A stretch of DNA of 64,000 nt. Origin: Crossaster papposus. Taxonomy: Eukaryota > Echinodermata > Asteroidea > Velatida > Solasteridae. This document shows positions 38,812 through 49,122 of this stretch, in pieces; positions within the stretch are counted from its first letter, which is position 1, and each line of letters begins with the position of its first letter. The notes under the pieces were generated by a model, which worked only from the letters and a program-made list of their open reading frames with translations, made no database searches and was not told the origin of the DNA. The translations under genes were made by a program, and so were the position numbers. The stretch spans positions 682,001 to 746,000 of the forward strand of contig JBAIAA010000110.1 in the NCBI GenBank assembly GCA_037893245.1, read 5' to 3'.

Positions 38812-39207
38812 GATGAAAAGATGGCAGCACACGTAATTGTTAATCTATGCAATGTTCTGATTTACGTAACAGCCTTTTATAACACCAACCCAAGCAATCC
38901 TGCATCTCACTCGGGTTGAAAAACATAATTTTAGTGATCAAGAGGGCAAGTTAGGAGGTAGTTGAAGAATATGACCCTCATTCTATAACTAGATTTTAGA
39001 AGGGTGGAAAGTGGTCCAGTCTGTTGGATTCAGCCTGATTTTTTTGCAATTAATTTCATCACCTGAGCTGATATAAATTATTCAAATAATAATGCGAGTA
39101 AAATTATACTATGTTTTCTTATTTGAACTGTGAAAATTGATCAATAATCAGCAGAGAACGATCTCGGGAAGGGGGAAGAAGAGGAGATGTCATTAAACTT
39201 CAAGTAA

Positions 39208-42200
39208 CTATAATCCATAGTCATGTTCGTCTGTGTTGACAAGTAACGGTTTGGTTTCCTCGTCAATGTCGTCCTGCGTCGACGCTTGTCGGGAGCGGGT
39301 GATGTCAGAATGTGGCTTGAGACGTTTCCACGATAGCACATTCAAACCCTAAACAAAATATACAAACAAGTAGATGTGTAATACCTACCTGACACTGCTG
39401 AATGCAATTATTGGCTAATTTGATGGAGCGCTAAGCACACAAATTTGCTTAGGACAAAAAATGTCTTGCTCAGTAAAAACAAATGCATTAAAACTTGAAA
39501 AGGAACCTCATACAGTTTTTGTAGTGTCGTCTTCATTTCTTTCTTATTACCAAATATGCGTGCTATACCAAGTGCCATCTTACCAAGACTAAGGTGTACA
39601 AGGCCAACATGACAGCTAGTGTCTCGAACGGCCAGTAGGCGATGCATCCTGCCCACAGCGGACCCATGATGGTGCCGACTCCGCCCACTGCTCGACGGAT
39701 TCCCTGAGCAAACCCTGCGTAAGGAAGAGAGAAAACATTTATCCAAAAATATTTTAGTAATTAAGGAAATGCGGGACTGTAGAGGTGCTCTTTTATCGTA
39801 TTACGATCGAGGGTCGAAACACACCAAAAAACAAAGGGAGCAAAGGATCTTCGATCGACGGTTTGATTGTCCGAATTCGGTCCTCGATCGTTGGGGCAAG
39901 CGCTAAGGTAATGGGGTTAGGGTATAACATAGGAATAAAGGAAAACACAATAGGGGATCCTCGATCGTTATGTGGTTCACGACTGTTTGTACATGATGCA
40001 TCTCCAGTTTCTAATACCGATCTCTAAAAGGGTTTTCAAAATGGCTATTGCTGAAGCCTGGGTTCGACTAGTCTTTGCCTAAGACGAATGCATTTGATTG
40101 ATCGTGTACGTCGGGTTCTCTTTTCACGCAGTGCGCTTGCTAACGACACGATTATAGACCAGCTCTCTCGCTCACGGATACGTCTTTGCAAATTGCTTAA
40201 TTCTAGCTGTTACAAATTTCTTCGCACGCTTTCCTAGAGAGCCAATCAGCAATCGCAGAACTGCGATTGTCAACACGTACTATGCGCACGCACAAAATTC
40301 CTTTGTGAAGCAGTGCTAATTAGATATGCAACGCAGGCCAGCGCGACCGTTGAATGGTATATGACTGCGTGAAGATGCTATTATTATTATTATTATTATT
40401 ATTAATTTTCTGGTAATGAAACCAAGGATCCTTCAAAAGTGCTGAAGGCACTGTAGCTTGTAAGCCAGAAGAAACCCGTAGACAGAGGCTGTGTCAGCCA
40501 GGAACACCGGGGCAAACCCCTTCTCTTAGCGATAAGTGTTCTGTTTTTTTTTACGTGCATTATACAATTTTATAATGTTATAATGGGAAAGATAACACAC
40601 ATTATAAATTATACAACACACGGGACCTACAACTTTACGTCCCATCCGAAGGACGAAGCAATAGTGGTTTCAGTGCCTTGCTTAAGGACACAGGTGTCGA
40701 GGCCGAGATTCGAACTCACGCTCTGCGGAACAGAAAACCCAGCTCTTAACCGCTCGGCCACGACACTCCACTCTATGCCTATATTCGAATGGTCAAATTT
40801 GTATGAAATCGTCACACCAAAAATCAAATCAAGCATCAACATGGTGAACACTGTCTGTGTCTCACCTTGCATTGGGCCTGGGGTGACTTTGGAGTACAAA
40901 GATACCAGCCCGATGAAAATGAAGCCCAAACCGGAAACTTGGATGATGAAAAGGATTGAAAACCACCACAGGTTTTTGTCTCTTCCTGTGAAAATGAAGC
41001 ATTTGTAAAAAGTAGTACACACCATTTTCAAACATCAACAAACAAAACTAATGAATTATTATGAAATGTCTTACTTGACTGTGAGTGAATAACTCGCTCA
41101 GGCATCCTGTGAAATCACAGCATCTGACGGGCTGTGGTTTTTAAGAAAAGTAGAATTTCATATACTTTTATAATTTCAAAAATAGCAATGCTTCACCTGG
41201 AGTGGCATGTGGATAAAATATCAACAGCAGAATATGGGGAACTATCTCAAGAGCCAGTGCACCAGTCAACATGACGCGGTCCGAGATCAACTTGCTCATG
41301 CATTTGATGAGGGCAAAACTGACAAGAAGCTGTGACAAAAAAACACCAAAATACCAAAATCCAGCATAAACATATGGATTTAAAGGTAGTATACACCATT
41401 GGTAATTGCTTGAATTATCATGAATGGGTAGATTTGGGGGGTTGTATTTCATAGTAAATATCGTTTAACTGACTTTTCCGAAGTTTTACAATCATGGATG
41501 CCGAGAAAAGCACGAAAAACAGCGTTTGTTTTTAACCAGGGTCGAGCAGTTATTCTTATGTTATCTTTGTTTTTTCGCCCTCGCCGTCCGGCGAGAGCGA
41601 ATTTTTCTTTATAAAATTCAATTTGTTTGAATAATTACAGGATATCTAGCGCAATCCTTTTGCTGAATGCCTAGAATCATTATTTACTTTCAATTGAGTA
41701 AGGTATTTCTTAATAATTCAGTAGTAAATATTTTCGATATCTGCAAATGGTGTATACTACCTTTAACATCGGATGTTCAACACATATAACCTTGTCTGAA
41801 CCTCGTAAAAATAAGCTCGGGCAACTTTAGTCTTTTTGTTGTGATAGTCACATATGAAGAGATATTGGCAAATTCCGATTTTGATAAAAATTTAAGTTTT
41901 TAAAATTTGAAAGTTTTCATTGATTTTTGTGAAGAACTTTTAAAACCCAAATACATACGTTTCATCAGTTAGTCTGCCTTCTAAGATAAAATACTAATGA
42001 CTTGCCTCAAATCCAGCAACAGCATACACGATACTGTTAGCCACACCGTCAAAGTTTAGTAACTGCTTTGTCATTATTGTCACACCGGTCTAAATACATG
42101 GAAAAGAAAAACAGTTTAGAATGGTTATAGAGATTTACTTTACTATTTAAGATCTAGAGCGCATAAAAACAACATACCAGTACCTGTGGAAATGCACTGT

Positions 42201-45200
42201 AAGAAAGCTGTGCTTGTCAACAAAGTGCTTTCGCATAGAAATTTGTCCCATAAATTTAGGATGGGATGTAGTTCATCACAACTCCCTGCAAGTCCACAAG
42301 TTCTTCAGTACCAATTTAAATCAAAAGCTATTCAAGTCAGTTTTGACAAAAGCATTCCCTTGTCATTGTTCATCCAGTTACTTGTGACTGCCTTTATGGA
42401 GGGACTTGTGACTGGCTTTACGAAAGGACTTGAAGGGACTCGACTACAACCCTGAATTTAGGACAAAGTTGGCTTTACTCGTACCTCCAGACATGTCTGG
42501 TTGAACATGAAGACGAACTGTACGGTCAGTAAAACTATTACTTCCTCCTTCAAGAATACTGCACAGGGAGAAATAAGATAAAGTTATAGGAGCTATATTC
42601 CAAGTACAAGGATAAGTAATGACAAATCTGCACCCTCCTTCGAAACCCGAAATAAGTCGCACAGGCTATTTCGAGATACAGCTCGTCAAAGGTGAAATGC
42701 GGTAAAAAACCTGGCAGACATCTATTTTTGTTTTTCGCTATTTTTAGATTTTTTAATATGTATACTGTTATAACCTCAGTTAGGTTAAACAAAATCAACT
42801 TTATTGATGAGAAAGTACAAAAATCATGCATTTATTAAGGCAAACTGCATCCTAAAAGTGGTAATTTATCTCCCAAATACCTTCGAAATAAAATCCTAAA
42901 ATTGTTAGTATGTATAGTATAAAGGTGATTTTGGTACCAAATGAAAGCTGAAGATGTGTACTAAATGAAAATTACAATATCTCACTTAAACCACTTTTGT
43001 CTGGTTTTGCGGGAGCAGGACACAAATATGAAAGAGATCATGAAATATTATAAATCGAGGTAGGAGATTTCAGTGCTTCAGAAATTGAGTAGCATTATTG
43101 TCATAATGTACCAATTGTTTGATAAATATTATAATATTTATAAAATAATATTTTGAAACATGAAAATGCCTTGTGCTTGCCAATCCATAATGCTTAGAAC
43201 TGTTCATAAACTGTGTGCCTAATAAGTCCATTACGGGTAAAATACACCATTTGCAGATATCGAAAAATGTTTACTACCGAATTATTAAGAAATACTTTAC
43301 TTATTTGAAAGTAAATAATGATTGTAGGCATCCAGCAAAATGATTGCGCTAGATATCCTGGAATTGTTGAATTGTTGAATTTTATATAAAAAAATGCCAG
43401 ACCGCGATTGCGAAAGAAAACAAGAACAACATAAGAAACTGCCAGACGACGATTGAAAACAAACGCCATTTTTCTTGCTTCTTTCACCATCCATGATTAT
43501 AAAACTTCGGACATGTCAGTTAAACGATATTTTCTAAAAAAATACAACCCCCCAAAATCCACCCATTCATGACAATTCAAGCAATTACCAATGGTGTATC
43601 CTACTTTAATAGCAAGGTGTAAACGCTGTTATATTAAGATATATTAAGATATTTGAGCAACGTTACTGTCATGCCTACCATTATGTTCCTGCTATTGGAC
43701 AAAGATTTCAACTAGGTAAACTGCTTTCTTAAAATCCTGTAAAATATGAAATCTCACCTTCAATCTTGGAAAAGGATTTCGTCTCTTCGCTGCTACTCGC
43801 GCTAGCTTCTTCGATTTTCTTGAGAGGGTTGTCCTTTGGACGGCCGCTGTTTAGTCTTCTCTGTGACGAGTCTGTAGTTTGGTAAATTGAGACAGAACTG
43901 GGAGTTAAAACGTCGAAATACGGGGTTTGCAGGTGTAAGGAAAGATTATAAAATTCTTCTTTGTCGGACTTCAATCGGACATTCTGTTCATGAGTTATGC
44001 CTTAAAAGTTTGCATTTATGGACACGTCAAACATTAACGAATAAAAGGTAAAGGCCCACAAAGGTTTAACATTTGTACGTGAAAATTCATTATGCAAACG
44101 TTAATTAAAAACACTTTTATTACACAAATGTTATATTATAACTTTAAAAAAATAATTCATACCCAATTTTTTGTTTCCCCACTTTGCACTGTGCCCAGTT
44201 CCATCTCATTTTGGCAGAACGCCTGACATATAGTAGTCTTTGGGCAAGACGTTGCTTAATCCGCAGCCACGAAAGGGCGATATCGCAACAAACCATCATC
44301 ACTGACCAACCCTTACGGACAGGTTGGTCAGTGATGATGGTTTGTCGCGATAGCGCCCTCTCGGGGCTGCGGATTAAGCAACGTCTTGCCCAAAGACTAG
44401 ACATATAGGAGAGCACCAACAGACACCTCCGTTTGTACCTTCCTGTCCATAAACTGAGCCCGAATTACTGCACTCCGAGTTGGCTTCTACACTTCCGACA
44501 ATGGCAGGGTCCGATTCGTTGTCTCCATCCTCACTCTCTGTCTGTTCTTCAAGAGGTGGGATGTCGTAGAAACAGAAGAAGATGATGACTTCCAAGACGA
44601 TGAAGAGGATGCACATCAGTAACTGGGAGAAAGATTTTGGCGCATAAAGATTACACTACCTCATTCTTACAGTACGGATTGATGGATTTTTGTGGATTTT
44701 TTCCCCCTGGCAGTTTACTTTTACTGTACATTTTTTTTTTTTCGAAAATGGACGAGTTAGAGATTCATATTTTATGGTAAATATTGTGATTCTAACTTGT
44801 GTTTGTAGATGCTGGAAAAACCAAGACAGAAATGCTGTTCTTGTAATCTGGTTCCTTCAGAGAAATCGGCAATTTATGGAAATCGGGGGGAATTATCAGA
44901 TTAGCAAAGTGAAACAAAGTTAATATAAGTAACTCTATAATGGGGTTTTTGCCACTTACTCCTGGACCTGTGAAATTGGTAACGTGAAGCGGTCCGATGT
45001 AGAAGTCACAAATGCTGAGAGGTAGATTGAGGGCCGGACCAAGTAGCAGACCCACTTGCCGAGCCGCTGAGGCAAGCGACAGGGCTGAGGCTCGGTCCTT
45101 CTCTGAGGAGGTCCGAGAGATTTGTGCGAAGATGGCCGACCCCACACCGGCACCGACTCCTATTGTGATCAGAGAAGGGAATTATCAAATAGTGTTTTAC

Positions 45201-47587
45201 TCAAAAGTATTGCCCCAAAGCATAATGGGGTTGAGTCCTAGGGACTTTTAACAAGGAAGCCATTTTGATCTGGTTCCCTTAATGTATTATATAAATTGTG
45301 AATGGAATAGTGCCATACTTTTTGCATTCAATCCTTACTTTCAATACAAAAAAATGTAGCTTAAAATATTAACAAATGTTTAATCAAAATTTTTAAATTA
45401 TTCAGAGGTAAAAAAAACAATTAACTCAACCCATATCTTACCACACAATAGTCTACTGCCTAGCAGAATGTATTTAGAACCTCCATAAAAGTATAGAAAG
45501 TTGCCTGAAACAAGAACAAATAGTACAAACTATTGACTTTACTGTGAAGAGTTGGGGACGGGTGGGGTATCGTTGGGTGGGGTATCGTTGGGTGGGGTAT
45601 CGTTGGGTGGGGTATCGTTGGGTGGGGCGTCGTCGGGTGGGGCGTCGTCGGGTGGGGCGTCGTCGGGTGGGGGGGTCGTCCCCTGTCCTTCTTGGTTGGG
45701 TTGGGTCGAGTCAAGCTTGGTTGGGGTGGGCTGAGCTGGGCCAGGGCAGGGCTGTGTGTCATGGTACTTACCCCCTATTTCCCACAAATTTGCAACCAAA
45801 ATGAGAATTTTTGTTTTATGGATGCGATCCTGAATAAAACCGTAGAGCGGCGATACCAGAATTCCACTGAAGCTAAACGCAGCCATAACAGCGCCAAAGA
45901 AAGTGGCATCACCATCCAGATGGCCCAAGTACTCATTGAGTGTAGGCAGTACAACGGCTGGGTAACGAAAGAGATAGACGTTTTAACCATTTAAGACATG
46001 ATTCAATCGTGATTCCGTTGACAGCATTATTAACAATTTTCAGTTCCATTTCCCTAATCCTATAACTCCCTTCCCTATTTTTCTTACACATTTTTTTTTC
46101 AATTGCACCAAGAACAATTTTACCCACAATGGCACATATGGACAAACTACATTGTAAATACAGAAATATTGTATCTTTCCCACCTTTATTCAGGCGAGAC
46201 CAAAAGTAAACAGATATAATGGTACTTGTGTTTCATAAACTTAAAACTGCTTGTTACATGCAGTTGATCCCATGAAAATCACGTGCATGACTCGATGTAA
46301 AGTTTTACAATAGTATGAGTATCTTCAAATTTAGTTTGATAACATTTTTACTGATAAACGGCATAATTGAAGCCCGTACGCAAGTAGGGGGCGTGTGGCC
46401 TAGTAGTGATTTGAGTTTGTGACTCATAATCAGAGGTTCAAATCCAGCTGCTGGCATCCTATCCAGGGAAAAAAATTATTCTCAGTCGTTTTATGCCAGA
46501 AAGTCATGGGTTTCACAAAACGTGTTTGTGAGAAAACTTACTTAATAAACACCCTAAACAAGACACACAAAAGATTGCAAATCAAGACAAGTAAGGTTCG
46601 GTTGAGCATAGCAACGGCTATGTTCTAATCATTATTTCTTTTTGAAACTTTCCAAACTTATACAAACTATTGTATAAACAACAAAATATTAAAATTTCGC
46701 AAACGTGGGACAGTTAACTCGACATTGGGGTCATAACATAAAATGGCGGTTGCCCATAAAATCTGCACAGCGCAGTGCAGTTCGACTAGTAAAAAAAAGA
46801 TGCAAAAATTTCTCAAACAAATTTGGGGTAAGATTTAAAAAAATTAACCCAGACAAGTCAAGAGCCAAGAGATTTATATAGAAGAATGCATTTACATTTT
46901 ACATTTATTTACTTTATTTTCACTTCATGCGTACATTTGTCATAGAGATACAATACACGATATAATGATTAAATAATTATACAATATATGATAAGAGGAA
47001 CAATATAATGTTATTAATAAAGTGGAGGGGACCCGTAAAAAAACAGAGCTTGTGGAGTACAGGAACCCAGATTAATTATATAAATAATGAGCAGGATGAA
47101 CAATCAATAATAAAACAATAACAATTGCAACTCTACATCTGGCACAGATGCAAGCGGAAAGCAAAGTCAGGAGCAAGGTTTTTAACCAATTTGCCGGTGT
47201 CACGCCGTGTGGCCTGATGCTAATTTGCATCTGAATGGTCAAATGCATGAAAAGGTCACGCCCCATTTTCGCAAGTTTGCAAAGACAACTGTTGGAGTTA
47301 GGGAAATGGACTAATCATGTCGTTAGCGGAAGCACTGTGTGAAAAAGAATACGTGGCGTGCGTGCACAATCAAACTTATTGAATGCAGTTGTCTTTGGCA
47401 AAGATGCCGAAGTGAATAACTTTTTTATCTCGTAATTCTCGGACTCGGAGACCATATTAAATCATAGAGCAATGATTAAATCATGCGCCGAGACAGAATG
47501 CTTACCGTATTCTATTCCACCGAGCAAAAAGAAGATGGACTGCGCTACGTTTGTGAGTCGCTTCCTAGTCTTCAAAGTCAACCCCAT
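39208..47587 (-). CDS. MFSD8: MFSD8-like major facilitator transporter, 12 exons, 503 aa
   Basis: Coding exons on the minus strand, 5' to 3': 47506-47587, 45772-45957, 45442-45504, 44960-45159, 44439-44622, 43758-43871, 42485-42558, 42006-42089, 41197-41329, 40866-40985, 39584-39714, 39208-39348. They sum to 1512 nt and every junction keeps the frame. The protein starts MGLTLKTRKRLTNVAQ and has about 12 membrane segments. Segment 3 is completed by the 63-nt exon, giving NFLYFYGGSKYILLGSRLLC, and the loop motif GVGAGVGSAIFAQISR follows. The long central cytosolic loop is acidic and serine-rich (EEQTESEDGDNESD). Segment 7 reads EEVIVLLTVQFVFMFNQT. Length and order of landmarks match human MFSD8/CLN7 (518 aa), a lysosomal membrane transporter. 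The C-terminus has EETKPLL (487-493), an acidic dileucine signal fitting endolysosomal sorting. One intron is GC-AG. A related plant SPX-MFS-type family cannot be fully excluded. Confidence 0.9.
40378..40769 (-). mobile_element. tRNA-derived SINE in an MFSD8-like intron
   Basis: Read on the minus strand, it starts GTGTCGTGGCCGAGCGGTTA (A box) and has GTGAGTTCGAATCTCGGCC (B box), then TGTGTCCTTAAGCAAGGCAC, GGGACGTAAAGTTGTAGGTC and a 3' tail of (TAA)n at 40378-40403. The head resembles tRNA-Ser/Leu with paired GTGTCG/CGACAC ends. From memory, this layout matches SINE families in sea urchins and relatives. It sits between exons 10 and 11 of the MFSD8-like gene. Confidence 0.85.
41380..41766 (+). 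mobile_element. 387-bp TTAA inverted-repeat element, copy 2
   Basis: It has the same ends and the same 387-bp length as the copy at 34732-35118 and is closely similar throughout. It lies in the GC-AG intron of the MFSD8-like gene (41330-42005). Confidence 0.9.
42258..42460. repeat. Dispersed repeat with GACTTGTGACT motifs
   Basis: The sequence CCCTGCAAGTCCACAAGT through GGACTCGACTACAACCCT is matched at 56243-56393 and partly at 54160-54225. The ends (GGGATGTAGT and ACTACAACCCT) are roughly inverted, so this may be another MITE. All three copies are in introns of the MFSD8-like and NOP2 genes. Confidence 0.6.
43231..43609 (-). mobile_element. TTAAAGGT-family element, inverted diverged copy
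   Basis: It runs from AAAATACACCATTTGCAGAT to CAATGGTGTATCCTACTTTAA, in reverse orientation relative to the copy at 41380. ATCCAGCAAAATGATTGCGC and ATCCACCCATTCATGACAAT mark it as the same family. It lies in an MFSD8-like intron. Confidence 0.8.
43872..44233. mobile_element. Family A element abutting MFSD8-like exon 6
   Basis: The left end TAGTTTGGTAAATTGAGACA and right end TCTCATTTTGGCAGAACGCC are inverted repeats. Internal ACTTCAATCGGAC and ACACGTCAAAC match the copy at 17515. The left end touches the acceptor of MFSD8-like exon 6 (exon begins at 43871), so this element supplies the acceptor region. Confidence 0.6.
44234..44399. mobile_element. 166-bp foldback element with 9-bp target duplication
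   Basis: Perfect 9-bp direct repeats GACATATAG (44225-44233 and 44400-44408) flank two arms of about 77 bp beginning TAGTCTTTGGGCAAGACGTT, separated by a short loop. The 9-bp duplication and the TAGTCT-TTGG ends relate it to the element at 18172-18602. It is probably a MULE-like MITE. The transcript would form a long, nearly perfect hairpin. Confidence 0.85.
45545..45685. repeat. G-rich 15-bp minisatellite in MFSD8-like intron 2
   Basis: About four copies of GGGTGGGGTATCGTT are followed by about four of GGGTGGGGCGTCGTC. A G-rich tail follows (GGTTGGGTTGGGTCG). It fills most of the 267-bp intron between exons 2 and 3. The pattern can form G-quadruplexes on the plus strand. Frames through it are by-products. 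Confidence 0.9.
46385..46455 (+). tRNA. tRNA-like sequence (SINE or pseudogene) in MFSD8-like intron 1
   Basis: GTGTGGCCTAGTAGTG resembles an A box. TTTGTGACTCATAATCA could be an anticodon arm with CAT in the loop, and CAGAGGTTCAAATCCAGCTG is a T-arm with the B box GGTTCAAATCC. The ends (GGGGGCG and TGGCATCC) do not form a full acceptor stem, so it is not a convincing functional tRNA. Confidence 0.5.
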
Positions 47588-47967
47588 GGTCACTGGTGTA
47601 CGACTGGCCTTGTTATAAAATTTAAAAGCTAAGTAAAAATTAAAATAACCCCATTTTACAACTCCCTGAACAGCTGACTAAAAAAACAGCAACCCTCCTC
47701 TTTTTCGCGGCGGCTTTATTGCAACCATAAGAGGGCGCTGTTGAAGAACCGCGATGTCAACATTTTTCGTACTACACATGGCCGTTTTACAAACCCAAGC
47801 TTCGTTGAGGATACACGTACACACAAATATATACTCCTGCATGCAGCGAATGGGTCTGAAACGCAACAAGTCCGCAAAATATCGATAGCATTTTACTACG
47901 TGCTTTGGGTTTTTTTTAAATCAACTAATTCTCAAAACACTGCATTGGAGAAAGAAAAGATGTTTTA

Positions 47968-48081
47968 ATAGTTAAAATCCCGCATTGGGGAAAAAAATAA
48001 TGTAAATTTTCTCATTTTATTTGTTTTCTAAAATTGCATTATTCGGAGTCGGCAGGTTCGTAAACCCAATCAATAAAAAAA
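47968..48081. repeat. Fragment of the GCCAGCATTTTTT element family
   Basis: TCGGAGTCGGCAGGTTCGTA and AATAAAAAAATGCTGGCC match the right end of the element at 35936-36387. It lies between the MFSD8-like and NOP2 genes. The rest of 48100-48780 shows no gene. Confidence 0.6.
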
Positions 48082-48782
48082 TGCTGGCCTTGCATGTAGG
48101 GCATAATTATACACTTTCTATGCCAGCATTTTTCGCAGATATTTATACCCACTGCACTCACGCATCTGAAGTTGTAACAAGACACTGAATTTTGAAACTC
48201 AAGTCAAATTAAAGTATGGAATTTATACTTTTGTTTCAAATCTGAATTTCAAAATTGTAAGGTATCCTGTGTTAATGTGGACAAACTAAATAACAAATGG
48301 CATAAAACTAACTTAAAATTGTTGCGGTACTCTTCAAATTTTAGACATTATTTTCGTAGATATATTTAATGTATACATTTTTTTAAATGACAGGAATAGT
48401 CAACTAAATTACCTTTTACAATTGATTACATTTATAACAGAATTTGTAATTATGTAGATTGCAATTCCGCTCCCCACCCAAACACCTCTCCCCCTCAAAA
48501 AAATAAAATAAAAGACAGTATCACAGACCAGATCAATGATTGAGACTAAAGTAATTATTTAACTTTGAAAAATCAAACATCACCAGACCCAAATATCAAT
48601 GCTGGACTATTGTACGTTGGCAGTTAGTTAAAATATATTTTTTCTTAAATCTTGCAGTTTACAATAAAATTTAAGAGAAAAAGATTTGAATCCACATGGT
48701 CGAAAGAATTAATTTCATAAAATTAAACATACAATTTCTGGTATCAGGTAGGGAGCTGGAAAAACAAAATTCGCATGTGGAC

Positions 48783-48842
48783 TCGGGCAGGAATCGAACC
48801 CGAGGGCAGGAATCAAACCCCGGGGCAGGAATCGAACCCGAG
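48783..48842 (-). repeat. Triplicated tRNA T-arm-like unit
   Basis: Three tandem units of about 20 bp read GGGCAGGAATCGAACCCGAG (the middle one with AATCAAACCCCG). On the minus strand each is CTCGGGTTCGATTCCTGCCC, which contains the B box GGTTCGATTCC. Only the T-arm is repeated; no tRNA body is present. It may be a remnant of a tRNA-derived repeat that slipped during replication. Confidence 0.6.
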
Positions 48843-49122
48843 CAACAGCATTGAAAGGGGAAGAAAGTAACTATGCCAACCTGACTTTACAGAGGGGATA
48901 AAGTGAGAGTTGGCTCTGATTAAAAAGTGTTCCTTTCCTGTTGTTGTGAAAGTTGATTTTGATAATTCAAATCTTTTACAAAGACCAAGACCTTTCGAGA
49001 AAAAAAAATAAAAAAATCCAATATTCCGCCCCAAGTTACACCCTTTCCTGTGCTTTATCCTAGCTAACCCTTCATTTAAAGTTGAACTCCACTGTTATGA
49101 AATGGATTCCAATCTAGAAGAA

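Noticed and set aside
42444..42831. Minus-strand open frames of 72 and 93 aa around MFSD8-like exon 7
   Set aside because: The true frame is the 74-nt exon 42485-42558, which encodes the seventh membrane segment and joins in phase to its neighbours.
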